This document shows positions 18,829 through 27,247 of a DNA stretch of 64,000 nucleotides, piece by piece. Positions within the stretch are counted from its first letter, which is position 1, and the number at the start of each line of letters is the position of its first letter. The DNA is from DATKLL01 sp035542475 (GTDB lineage Bacteria; Desulfobacterota; Syntrophia; Syntrophales; UBA2185). Location of the stretch: positions 1 to 64,000 of the forward strand of contig DATKLL010000148.1 of NCBI GenBank assembly GCA_035542475.1, in the 5' to 3' direction. Position numbers and translations under genes: made by a program. The notes under the pieces were generated by a model, which did no database searches, was not told the origin of the DNA, and worked only from the letters and a program-made list of their open reading frames with translations.

Positions 18829-20991
18829 CTAAAATTTCATCCATTTAAGTTCTTTCTTCAGTTCATCCGTAATCTTCGTGGCATCATCCGTTTTCGTTAG
18901 GATCGTCGGAGTTACCAAGACGAGCAACTCCGTCCTTTCCGTTGTATTTTCTGTGACCTTGAAAAGATTGCCGATCACAGGTATATCGCCCAGGAAGGGT
19001 ATCTTGCTCTCTTTAACCGCCTTCCGCTCTCTCATCAGACCGCCCAATGCCACCGTTTGTCCATGAGCTGCGACTACGGATGTATTGATCCGGCGTATGA
19101 GAATGATTGGAGAATCGCTGATCCCGGTTGTCGGCGATAAATCCGAAACCTCCTGGGTCAGTTCCAGGGTGAGCAGACCTTCGGTATTGATCGTCGGTTT
19201 CACCCGCAGGATGATTCCGAGGCTCCGATACTGGATGGACCTCTGGATAGTTGGGTTTTCGGTAGTAGAGGAGGCCGTGGTCTGCTCGCCCGTGGCAATG
19301 GGTACATCTTGGCCTATCTGGATGATCGCCTCATGGTTGTCGAGAACGGTCAGACGAGGGGTCGAGAGAATGTTGGCCTTGTCTTTCGTCGCCAAGGCAT
19401 TCAACATTGCCTTGAAATTCGCCGTGGCCGTGGCATAGCTGAAAGTCATTCCCAGGGTGTTGATGCCGAGGTTTCCGAGGGTTCCTCCCGTAATCGGACC
19501 GCCGTTAATGGTATTATTGATATACCACTCTACGCCGTATTTCAGTTCATCCGTGAGACTGAGTTCGGCTACGGTCGCTTCGATGAGGACCTGCTTTGTC
19601 TGAGTGTCAAGCTGGCGGAGGATCTCGAGGTGTTGCCTGTAAACGGTGGGCGAACATATCATGATTACCACATTCTTATTGTTGTCAGCGGCGATTTTCA
19701 GGTTGGGCAGGGCGGCTGCGCTGAAGGCCGCACCGGAAGAAGCTGTCTTTCCTGAGGCCGCCTGAGTGATTGAGCCCCCAAATGTGGTCGACGTCTGGGC
19801 GTCGGCGACCGGCGTCTGGAAACCCTGGCCCGTTGTCTGGTATCCGGTAGATGATGCCGAAGCTGGACGCGAGGATGCGTCTCTGCCCGGAGCAACTGTA
19901 TCGGAACGGGGCGTTATGCCGTAAAGCGCCAGCACAGAATTGACAATGTCCGAAGCCCGTGAAAACTGCGGCGCAAATGTGTAGGCCTTTTCATCCGAGC
20001 CTGCCGCTTCCACTGTATCAAGTCTGTTTTTCCAATCGATGACATATTTCATGGTTGCCTCATCCGGGGCGATGACGAGGACGGCATTCATCTGCCGGAT
20101 GGCTACAAACATGGGACCAGGATCTTTCGGCGTCTTCGCCGCGGCGATCCCCATCCCTTCCAGCATTCTTGTCAATTGACTTATAAACTCTTCCGGCTGC
20201 CAGTAAATGAGACGGAGAAACACAACTTTCTTCTCATGGAGGGAAGGAACATCGAAGAAGTTTATGAAATCTATTATCTGTTGAATATTGTTGCTGCTGC
20301 CATGAAGAATTAGAACGTTCTCCCGAGCGTAGGGTTTGATCTGGACACTTCCTCTCGACAGATCGGTGATCAGAGATTGAATCTCCGACACTCGCAGGAA
20401 CCTGAGGGGAACAATTTGCAGGACATCGCCTCTTCTTTCGACTATTTCACGACCGGTCTGAATATCCGACGTTGGTCTTGGAGCAGGGGGTTTCTGCATG
20501 ACATGAAGCGCGCCCGCTTTTTCTTCGACGATAAGGTCATGTTTTTCCAGGACGCCGACAACCATCTCCAGGGCCTTGTCCGCGGGGACAGGCTGAGGCG
20601 TGGACAGCGTGACAACCCGCTTGTCTTCCATCATGGCCTGATCCATGACGAAGGGGATCTTCATGGTTTCACCAATGACATAGATCACGAATTCCGGCAG
20701 TCGCATACGATTCACATTGATCGATACGGGGCCTTCCGCCGCCTTCAGTTTCTGCACACTCAACGGCTGTCTTGGAGAAGGCGGGCGCGCAGGCGCTTTC
20801 TGATCGTAAGAAAGCGTTTTGACTGTCTCAGCGAGGGCTGCCTTGTCCTGCTCATTCGACGCCTCAGTGCCTTCCACAGACTTTTGTCTATGTTCAATCG
20901 TTATGGGCTTGTACACATAAGGGGCAGGTGCGCAACCGGGAAGCATCAGAAAGATAATTATCCATAGACTGTTAAGAACGTATCTTCTCAT
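18829..20991 (-). CDS. gspD: Type II secretion secretin GspD (lipoprotein)
   Basis: The 720-residue outer-membrane channel of the system has a lipoprotein signal peptide (FLMLPGC), an N0 domain (about residues 88-165), N1-N3 repeats (about 185-480, with a Ser/Ala/Thr-rich insert in N3 near 370-425), and the secretin domain with the signature VALGGLMRERK...PFLGDIPVIGNLF near residues 650-685. Being a lipoprotein, it may reach the outer membrane without a separate pilotin. gspG follows directly. A 230-bp gap separates it from the upstream lytic transglycosylase gene. Confidence 0.95.
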   Translation of the reverse strand: MRRYVLNSLWIIIFLMLPGCAPAPYVYKPITIEHRQKSVEGTEASNEQDKAALAETVKTLSYDQKAPARPPSPRQPLSVQKLKAAEGPVSINVNRMRLPEFVIYVIGETMKIPFVMDQAMMEDKRVVTLSTPQPVPADKALEMVVGVLEKHDLIVEEKAGALHVMQKPPAPRPTSDIQTGREIVERRGDVLQIVPLRFLRVSEIQSLITDLSRGSVQIKPYARENVLILHGSSNNIQQIIDFINFFDVPSLHEKKVVFLRLIYWQPEEFISQLTRMLEGMGIAAAKTPKDPGPMFVAIRQMNAVLVIAPDEATMKYVIDWKNRLDTVEAAGSDEKAYTFAPQFSRASDIVNSVLALYGITPRSDTVAPGRDASSRPASASSTGYQTTGQGFQTPVADAQTSTTFGGSITQAASGKTASSGAAFSAAALPNLKIAADNNKNVVIMICSPTVYRQHLEILRQLDTQTKQVLIEATVAELSLTDELKYGVEWYINNTINGGPITGGTLGNLGINTLGMTFSYATATANFKAMLNALATKDKANILSTPRLTVLDNHEAIIQIGQDVPIATGEQTTASSTTENPTIQRSIQYRSLGIILRVKPTINTEGLLTLELTQEVSDLSPTTGISDSPIILIRRINTSVVAAHGQTVALGGLMRERKAVKESKIPFLGDIPVIGNLFKVTENTTERTELLVLVTPTILTKTDDATKITDELKKELKWMKF

Positions 20992-21086
20992 GTATCCTCT
21001 GCTTTCAAATCATTCACTCTTTTGATACCTCTGATGCCCGATTGATATTATTTTTCTTATTACGCCGGCAATTAAACACGTCAATT

Positions 21087-21172
21087 GTCATGCCGGACTT
21101 GATCCGGCATCCAATACCTTAGATAGATTCCCGCTCCCCGATCAGGTCAAGGGCAAGCTTCTCGGGAATGAC
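21087..21172. repeat. REP-like palindromic intergenic repeat
   Basis: GTCATGCCGGACTTGATCCGGCATC forms a CCGGA/TCCGG hairpin, followed by GATTCCCGCTC...TCGGGAATGACA. This is the pattern of common dispersed palindromic repeats in proteobacteria. It sits in the gap between the transglycosylase and gspD genes. Confidence 0.55.
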
Positions 21173-21222
21173 AGGATTGATATAACTATTTGCCAGGGTC
21201 ATAATGTCGAACATTGGCATGG

Positions 21223-21831
21223 TTAATAACCTTTTAGCTTTGAGTAGTAATTCAAAACCTGTTTCACGTAATTTCTTGTTTCTCGGATTGCCGGAATCTC
21301 TTTCTTTTCAATGACTTTTTCCAGTCCGGCGTTGTAGGCGGCGAGGCTCAAAGGAAGATTGCCTTTAAGGGCATCGAGAAGCCTGCTCAGATACATGACG
21401 CCGCCGTGGATGTTCGAAGCCGGCTCAAAGGGATCAACAACGCCCAGTTCTCTGGCAGTTTGCGGCATGAGCTGCATCAAACCCAAAGCCCCTTTAGGAG
21501 AAACGGCGCGGTTGTTGAAGTTCGATTCGACTTTGATTACAGCGCGTACGAGGTCAGGATCTACAGAGTATGTTGTACTTGCCTGAAGGATCAGCGATTC
21601 GTAGTCGCGCAATCTCAGACCAGCAGATAGAACCGGCGCGGAAGATCCGCCTTTCTTCGTCACCAATGGAAAGTGGACCTTTGTGCATCCTGGACCTGGT
21701 GTGTTTGTATAATATCTTGTCCCATCTTCATCATGGAAGGAATAGACATCGGCGGCAAGAACCGGAAACGGGACCATGAACAGCCAGAGCGAGAAGGCGA
21801 GTGTCAGCAGCCGCGAGGCAAAGGTTATCAT
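21223..21831 (-). CDS. SLT-family lytic transglycosylase with DUF4124-like N-terminus
   Basis: The 202-residue periplasmic enzyme cleaves peptidoglycan glycan strands. A signal peptide (ending VLAAD) is followed by a short DUF4124-like segment (VYSFHDEDGTRYYTN) and an SLT domain with the catalytic Glu in VIKVESNFN, then GLMQLMP, YLSRLL and LAAYNAG. Its start overlaps the gspC-like stop by 4 bp, inside the secretion operon. It may open the cell wall for the secretion machine. Confidence 0.93.
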   Translation of the reverse strand: MITFASRLLTLAFSLWLFMVPFPVLAADVYSFHDEDGTRYYTNTPGPGCTKVHFPLVTKKGGSSAPVLSAGLRLRDYESLILQASTTYSVDPDLVRAVIKVESNFNNRAVSPKGALGLMQLMPQTARELGVVDPFEPASNIHGGVMYLSRLLDALKGNLPLSLAAYNAGLEKVIEKKEIPAIRETRNYVKQVLNYYSKLKGY

Positions 21832-22670
21832 TGGCCGCCTCCCTGAGCATTATCATCCGCTTTTGTAATCGGGGGATAGGGTCTCCTCCGTCCGGGCTTA
21901 GAGGGTGGAGGTGCTGAATCCTTCGGCAGCGCTTGAACAGTCTGAAGCGGGGCTTCTGGAAACGCTTGAGCATAGAGTGTCAAATCTTTTTCATCCTTAC
22001 CGTTTCTTAATCTTACGGAACGGGAATCGATACGGGCAATAACTGAACCATCCGGCAGAGACTGGCTTGTCTCCAGAATGGTCAGGTTGCCGACGTCATC
22101 TTTAAATACAGCCTTTTTGTGAACGCCTCCCAGAATGCCGATAAGTAAAGGGTTCCCGCCTGAAAGATTCTTCATCTCAACCTGCCCGGATGCGGGTGAC
22201 GTGGGTGAAATGGAAGATCCATAAACATTAAATGCCTTCTTCTCATTTCCTCTCTTGAGCATTACTTGCTTGCTGCTCACAGCGGCAATTCGGAATCCAT
22301 CAATCATTCGGTCTCCTGTAGCACCATTCTTGACAGAGCCCGTGTATTCACGGAAGATAGCCTTCATCCCGGCTTTTTCCTGGACAATGCCGATAAGGCT
22401 ATAAGGATTATCGGGCATGGGGGTCTGTACGTAATCTTTATCATTATAACTGCCCGATGCAGCAAAAATGTTTCTCTCTCCGATGGCCGTCCCCTCGCTC
22501 TTTCGCCCGACTTCCATCGATTTCACCTCCGGCGGCGCCTTTGCGTCTGCCGACACCGGCGCCGGAACGGGCACGGGCTCCTGCATATCCTTTGGCATCC
22601 CCGCCAGAAAAAAAGCGATAACGGCTGCCATAACGATAAAAACCATATCGGGAAGATAGCGACTAATCAT
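21828..22670 (-). CDS. gspC: GspC-like type II secretion protein
   Basis: An N-terminal membrane helix (residues 8-25) and a Pro-rich periplasmic linker lead to a GspC/PilP-like homology region: ERNIFAAS ... YSLIGIVQE. A second similar region follows (NPLLIGILGG), and the C-terminus is Pro-rich. GspC links the inner-membrane platform to the secretin. Operon position (after L and M, before D) supports the call. Sequence similarity to canonical GspC is modest, and no PDZ domain is evident. Confidence 0.78.
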   Translation of the reverse strand: MISRYLPDMVFIVMAAVIAFFLAGMPKDMQEPVPVPAPVSADAKAPPEVKSMEVGRKSEGTAIGERNIFAASGSYNDKDYVQTPMPDNPYSLIGIVQEKAGMKAIFREYTGSVKNGATGDRMIDGFRIAAVSSKQVMLKRGNEKKAFNVYGSSISPTSPASGQVEMKNLSGGNPLLIGILGGVHKKAVFKDDVGNLTILETSQSLPDGSVIARIDSRSVRLRNGKDEKDLTLYAQAFPEAPLQTVQALPKDSAPPPSKPGRRRPYPPITKADDNAQGGGQ

Positions 22671-23212
22671 AGTTCCATCCGGAAGGCGCTTACCGTCATG
22701 GAAAAAGTCATCCCCTGGCCGCTTACGGAAATCTCCATGGCCTTGACCGCGAGGGTCTTTTTATTTTCCTTCATGCTTTTCAACAACTCGACGAAAGATC
22801 GGGCACTGCCCGCAAGTCTGAGCACAACGGGCACTTCACTGATCTTCTTGCCGATGGCCGCTTCCGGCATTTCGAATCCCAGGACGGTCAGACCCTTGTC
22901 TTCCGAGTATTTCAAGATGGTAGCCAGCATTTCTGACTGGATATCAGAGACACGGGCCTCCCGCGGATACAGGGCGGTACGCGCCTTATCGAGGTCTTGC
23001 GTGACCCCCGCACTTTGTGCCTGCTGCGCCTGCTCGAGAATCCGGGCTTTCAGCATGTAAGTCTCCTGCTGAAGAGCAAGATGAGCCCGTCTATCATTGA
23101 CTGCCGCATGAAGCGGATAAATGAGGAACCGCAAGAGCGCAAGGATGAGGATAATATATACACCAATGGTTTTCACCCAGTTATTGCTGTCGATCGCGAA
23201 TAATCCCTTCAT
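22667..23212 (-). CDS. gspM: GspM/PilO-like type II secretion protein
   Basis: One N-terminal membrane helix (residues 13-30), a coiled-coil stretch and a small ferredoxin-like periplasmic domain (LTVLGFEMPEA ... VPVVLRLAGSARSFVELLKSM) match GspM or PilO organisation. It overlaps gspL as ATGA and the gspC-like gene by 4 bp. GspM pairs with GspL in the platform. Confidence 0.85.
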   Translation of the reverse strand: MKGLFAIDSNNWVKTIGVYIILILALLRFLIYPLHAAVNDRRAHLALQQETYMLKARILEQAQQAQSAGVTQDLDKARTALYPREARVSDIQSEMLATILKYSEDKGLTVLGFEMPEAAIGKKISEVPVVLRLAGSARSFVELLKSMKENKKTLAVKAMEISVSGQGMTFSMTVSAFRMEL

Positions 23213-24405
23213 GGCCTTATCTCCAGCAACAAAGCACAGTTGTATATTCCCGTGGAGGTCTCTTTCATCGGTGATCCCTTAAGGCTCACCTTCCCGATCC
23301 GTTCACTTTTACCGAGTTGCTTGATGACTGAAAGGGGATCACGGGCCGACACCGTCATCTCAACTATGCCATTATTGACAACCAGGCTTTTCACGTAGCT
23401 TTCCTCTTGAAGATCGGCAGCGAGAACATCGAGGACTCTCAGGGGCGTGACAGCTCCCTTCATTCTTGCATCGAAATCCTTTATCGTTTCCGGGTTTCCC
23501 TGCGCCATGCCGCCACGTTCCAGGACGTTTATCTCCTTCTCGATTGATATTGATTTGTCCTTCAAATCAGTCAGGGCTTTGTCATAATCCTTAAGAGTCA
23601 AAAAAAGCATCAGTCCATAGGCAAGAACAGTATAGAGGGCAAAGCGAAGCAGGAGTGTTCTGTTGAGATATAGAGTCGCTATCCCTGTCTTCAAGCGGAA
23701 GGGCTTGAGAGAAATTTCAGCAACCGCGTTGAGGAACGGCGGATAATCGATTCTCTGAAGCCCCTTCACACGGGATATGAGGGAAGACGGCACGTCCACT
23801 GAGGTATTGCCGTAGAAACTGATTTCCTTAATTTCGGAAAAACCATTAGCAAGGCCCGCGAGGAACCGCTCCAGGTCTGCTTTCGAGAAATCGGCGGCCG
23901 GGTATGAAGCTGCATCCATGAATCGTCCCTCTCCACAGGCAATGACCTCTACCTTTGAGCCGGATGGATAAATGAAAATCCCGGATGGCGAAGAAAGAAA
24001 AGCAATATCTTCGGGAATGACATAACGGAATGGAAAAGACGCCCGCAAACGTTCCACAGGTTCCCGTTGCCATGCCCATATATCCAGCATGACGTGAGTG
24101 TTATACGTCTCGGCAATCCTGCAGTGAAAAGAGCAATCGGCTATGGGGAAAAGGGTCGGGATTTCCATTTCCACCGCACGACGGAGCTTATCCTTCTTCA
24201 TCGGAGGATAACGCTTCCTTAAGCGGATAGCATTACTTCTCCCTACAATAAGAGTCCGCCGCTGCATCCCCCCTTTCATGGGCTTAAGCCCATCAAGAGG
24301 ACCTGAATAAAGCAGCTCTGCGTATCCCTCCCCGGCCATCTGCCCGATCATCTGGTAGACGTCCACGCCTTTTTCTCCCCAATATGCGGCTTGCCACTTA
24401 GCCAC
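23209..24405 (-). CDS. gspL: GspL-like type II secretion protein
   Basis: The protein has a cytoplasmic actin-like domain (about residues 1-235), one membrane helix (LLLRFALYTVLAYGLMLFL) and a periplasmic domain of the GspL/PilN type. GspL anchors GspE to the membrane. I prefer the GTG at 24405, preceded by AGGAGG with a nine-base spacer and starting VAKWQAAYW, over an ATG at 24459 that lies 50 bp inside gspK. N-terminal motifs are divergent. Confidence 0.85.
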   Translation of the reverse strand: MAKWQAAYWGEKGVDVYQMIGQMAGEGYAELLYSGPLDGLKPMKGGMQRRTLIVGRSNAIRLRKRYPPMKKDKLRRAVEMEIPTLFPIADCSFHCRIAETYNTHVMLDIWAWQREPVERLRASFPFRYVIPEDIAFLSSPSGIFIYPSGSKVEVIACGEGRFMDAASYPAADFSKADLERFLAGLANGFSEIKEISFYGNTSVDVPSSLISRVKGLQRIDYPPFLNAVAEISLKPFRLKTGIATLYLNRTLLLRFALYTVLAYGLMLFLTLKDYDKALTDLKDKSISIEKEINVLERGGMAQGNPETIKDFDARMKGAVTPLRVLDVLAADLQEESYVKSLVVNNGIVEMTVSARDPLSVIKQLGKSERIGKVSLKGSPMKETSTGIYNCALLLEIRP

Positions 24406-24409
24406 CCGA

Positions 24410-25333
24410 CTATTCCTCCTGCCAGTAGTGAATGAAATAGGGATAAAAAGTACCTTCACCTATCGTTAGACCCGCGCTGATTTTATAAAGGCTGCGGGGA
24501 CTGCCGGTGCGAACGATAATATCCATATAGTATGACGGCGCAAACCATCCCTTCTGTTTCTCCAGATAAAGCATCTTGCCCGTTAACGCGACAAGTTCCG
24601 GCATGGCTCTTATTGTCTTTCTTGCGACATAGTCCCTTATCTTCGCCACCTTGCTGTCATCGATATTAAGAAATGCCTTCAAGACGGAATCACCGGCCGT
24701 ATTTGGATTAAAGCCCGTGGTCGGCAGGATCGTCACCGCAGAAGCCAGTCGACTGAAAAGATCGGCGTCAACGCCCCTTATGAGTTTCATCTCTTCCAGG
24801 TACTGAAGATCATATTTACGGGGCGTATAGGGAAACCCGTGGTTTCTGTAATATGGCGCCTTGGCCCCGTTTACTCGGGCCATATCACCCTGGCTGATCC
24901 AGTCCAGAAAGCTATCCGTAAATATAGCGCCCCGCTCGGAGTCTGTTTCATTGGTGACAAGCCTTTGCAGGGCCTCCTGGTTTCGCGCTGTGAGAGACAG
25001 GCGTCCGTTGCTGTCCTGAGCCATTACAAAGACGCCGTCAGAGATCATCACTTCCGATCCGTCAAGGGGTATGGATTTCAGATCAGTAATATCACTCTGC
25101 GCAATCACTATTCCATTCTCCGTAATTTGCCCTGTAAGCATGATGTAGATAAGTGTGTCATAGGCTGAACGGGTCTTGATGATGGCCTCGGCCTTGTCAC
25201 GCAGCCCCTCTGAGGTTCTTATATGCTCTTTGACCAGCCAGTTGAAACCCAGGCCAATGGCAAGAATCACCGCCGCCAGAAGCGCGATCAGAATGGTCAC
25301 GGAGCCTCGCTCATTGCTCGTATAGTTTTTCAT
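24410..25333 (-). CDS. gspK: Minor pseudopilin GspK
   Basis: The leader MKNYTSNERG is followed by a pseudopilin helix starting SVTILIALLAAVILA. As usual for GspK, the +5 Glu is absent. The large insert domain carries TGFNPNTAGDSVLKAFL and MPELVALTG helix-hairpin motifs typical of GspK. It is thought to cap the pseudopilus with GspI and GspJ. It overlaps gspJ by 23 bp. Confidence 0.93.
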   Translation of the reverse strand: MKNYTSNERGSVTILIALLAAVILAIGLGFNWLVKEHIRTSEGLRDKAEAIIKTRSAYDTLIYIMLTGQITENGIVIAQSDITDLKSIPLDGSEVMISDGVFVMAQDSNGRLSLTARNQEALQRLVTNETDSERGAIFTDSFLDWISQGDMARVNGAKAPYYRNHGFPYTPRKYDLQYLEEMKLIRGVDADLFSRLASAVTILPTTGFNPNTAGDSVLKAFLNIDDSKVAKIRDYVARKTIRAMPELVALTGKMLYLEKQKGWFAPSYYMDIIVRTGSPRSLYKISAGLTIGEGTFYPYFIHYWQEE

Positions 25334-26009
25334 AGCCTCGCTTCCACTGAGAATTCACATGCATTGCGTACATGAACATTCTGTTTTCACCACCTCGCGT
25401 GTAGTCGACTCGAACCAGCAGGGGGAGCTGTTTTGTCTCAGCTCCTTCAAATATACTCCGCCATTTATGCTTTTCATCTCGAACATCATAACCGTAAAAT
25501 TCGAATTGAACCCTGTCAGCACCTTCGAGGATTTTGACGGATTGACCTTTCCGATAGGCGCCCGACGCAAGGTCTTCCTTGAGATCTTCGAACGACTTGG
25601 CGTAAACGGGGAGTTCATAATAAACCAGACTTATTTTCCCATCTGCCGTCACTTCTTTTCTCATCCAGACGACGACGGGGAGATCCCCGGCAAAAGGCGC
25701 CAGAGTCACAAACGAGATCCCCTCCTGATTTCCTCTGAAATAAGGAAACCAGCCCTGTGCGCTCGTATTCACATAATAATCAATGGTTGAATGAAAACTC
25801 TTATCTGTCCAGATTTTCTGAGCGTAATCCCAGAAACAGAGCCCTTTATCAACAAGTCCCTGGTATTGCATCAACCCCTGATTCAAGGCCATTCCCCCTA
25901 ATAGGAGCATTGCTGAAAAAATGGCCATGGCCACAACGACCTCTATCAGGCTGTAACCAGGAGCGGTGCGTCTCTCACCTCCATGATAACGGCCGTGAAC
26001 GAAAGACAT
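25311..26009 (-). CDS. gspJ: Minor pseudopilin GspJ
   Basis: The prepilin site and helix read GYSLIEVVVAMAIFSAMLLLGG. The C-terminal domain (LVYYELPVY ... VQFEFYGYD) fits GspJ. I chose the ATG at 26009, which has GGGAG nine bases upstream; a start at 26051 overlaps gspI more deeply. The leader before the cleavage site remains long (about 17 residues). Confidence 0.9.
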   Translation of the reverse strand: MSFVHGRYHGGERRTAPGYSLIEVVVAMAIFSAMLLLGGMALNQGLMQYQGLVDKGLCFWDYAQKIWTDKSFHSTIDYYVNTSAQGWFPYFRGNQEGISFVTLAPFAGDLPVVVWMRKEVTADGKISLVYYELPVYAKSFEDLKEDLASGAYRKGQSVKILEGADRVQFEFYGYDVRDEKHKWRSIFEGAETKQLPLLVRVDYTRGGENRMFMYAMHVNSQWKRGYEKLYEQ

Positions 26010-26406
26010 GGATATGATACTCCCTGATCGACTTTTTAAATTCCAAGACAAAATCGACTCGATATAGAAATAGATCGTGTGAGAGATTTCTTCTGACCAT
26101 TACCCCGCTTGCAGAAGCAGTCCCTGACCGGTCCCGATTATTCTGAGCAAGAAGGTGCGATACCCATTTCATAATCACGCCATCTCCCATGTCTTCCGTT
26201 CCAGATTGTCTTTCCAGCTCTATGATCTTCAGGAGACTTCCTGCCTGCAAAAGCTTTGCGGACAGGAGATTGACCTGGTTCACTCTCTCCATGTGGTTGA
26301 ATCCCACTCTGAAAAGATACATGGCGGCTGCGATGCTTGCTGTCAGGATGAGGCCGGCAATCAATACCTCCAGGACGAGAAATCCCCGCGAATCGTCTCC
26401 TCTCAT
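25975..26406 (-). CDS. gspI: Minor pseudopilin GspI
   Basis: A short leader MRGDDSRG precedes FLVLEVLIAGLILTASIAAA, with Glu at +5 of the mature protein, then a compact C-terminal domain. It overlaps gspH as ATGA. Order H-I-J-K is canonical. Confidence 0.92.
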   Translation of the reverse strand: MRGDDSRGFLVLEVLIAGLILTASIAAAMYLFRVGFNHMERVNQVNLLSAKLLQAGSLLKIIELERQSGTEDMGDGVIMKWVSHLLAQNNRDRSGTASASGVMVRRNLSHDLFLYRVDFVLEFKKSIREYHIHVFRSRPLSWR

Positions 26407-26804
26407 GTCCCTCTTCTTTCAAGGGAAAGATCACCCAGCGGGGCTTTAACCACAAGGTGCTGGACCACGTCGTCCACGCTCAATACAATTATGCCCCCGG
26501 ACGATGTTCCATTCGGAAAAAAAACGATGGACTCAGAGAGATGGACATTTATCCCGCCGAATATTTTCTTTCCCCCATCGACTGTCATATTACCGTCCTG
26601 CGATGAAATAACCTTCCTTTCACTGTAAAGGAAAGCGTCCCGCCTCAATTCGGAAACGTAAGCCATGACCTCCTGCACGCGCAGAGAGGAATTGTACGTA
26701 GCATACATGCCGTATGAAACCGGCAGGGCAACCGACAACACCATCCCCACGAGAATGACAACAATGAGGAGCTCGATGACTGTGAATCCTCTTTTTTTAC
26801 ACAT
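26403..26804 (-). CDS. gspH: Minor pseudopilin GspH
   Basis: MCKKRG leader, then FTVIELLIVVILVGMVLSVALP and a small GspH-type beta domain (VMAYVSELRRDAF ... GGINVHL). It is the first gene of the type II secretion operon. Its promoter region and first ~50 codons are duplicated 3.3 kb upstream, on the far side of the exosortase-protease gene. Confidence 0.93.
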   Translation of the reverse strand: MCKKRGFTVIELLIVVILVGMVLSVALPVSYGMYATYNSSLRVQEVMAYVSELRRDAFLYSERKVISSQDGNMTVDGGKKIFGGINVHLSESIVFFPNGTSSGGIIVLSVDDVVQHLVVKAPLGDLSLERRGT

Positions 26805-27147
26805 GCAATTGAATCTCTCCGCAGCAAGCTAAGGAAATGCACTCGCTGACGAATTCACGATGATTAGGCACGAAATCGAAACCGTAGATGTCTGCACATG
26901 TTCAATGGAATTGCCAGAGGAAAAGTTTTCGAAACTCGATACTTATCGGGACAAGCACTCTAACTTTAGCAAAAGTTGAAGCATCAGTTCCCTGTATGAC
27001 CATATATGACTGTAATTTTAAATGCCGTCATCCATGTTAATCCTTCGTCGGTCAGGCATGTCCATTATACCAGCGCATTTATAAACGTCTTCTGTTGTGT
27101 TGTTATGACAAAATGATGATGTTTTTGTTAATTAGTGATAACATGCC
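26650..27147. repeat. Direct repeat copy 1: gspH start and upstream region
   Basis: This segment recurs at 29978-30347 with roughly 85-90% identity over the aligned parts by eye. Shared blocks include GGAAACGTAAGCCATGAC at one end, the ATTCACGATGATTAGGCACG block in the middle and CTTCTGTTGTGTTGTTATG at the other end. Copy 2 lacks about 40 bp and about 75 bp of internal sequence. The rest of the 26805-27247 gap holds an inverted repeat ATTATGCAA/TTGCATAAT near 27152-27172 and no gene. Confidence 0.85.
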
Positions 27148-27247
27148 AATATTATGCAAGTTATTGCATAATTTTCTGAAGGCGGGCAAGGACATCTCCC
27201 GGCACAGGAGGAATAAGAACATGAGGCGAGCGGCAGATTCTCTGATC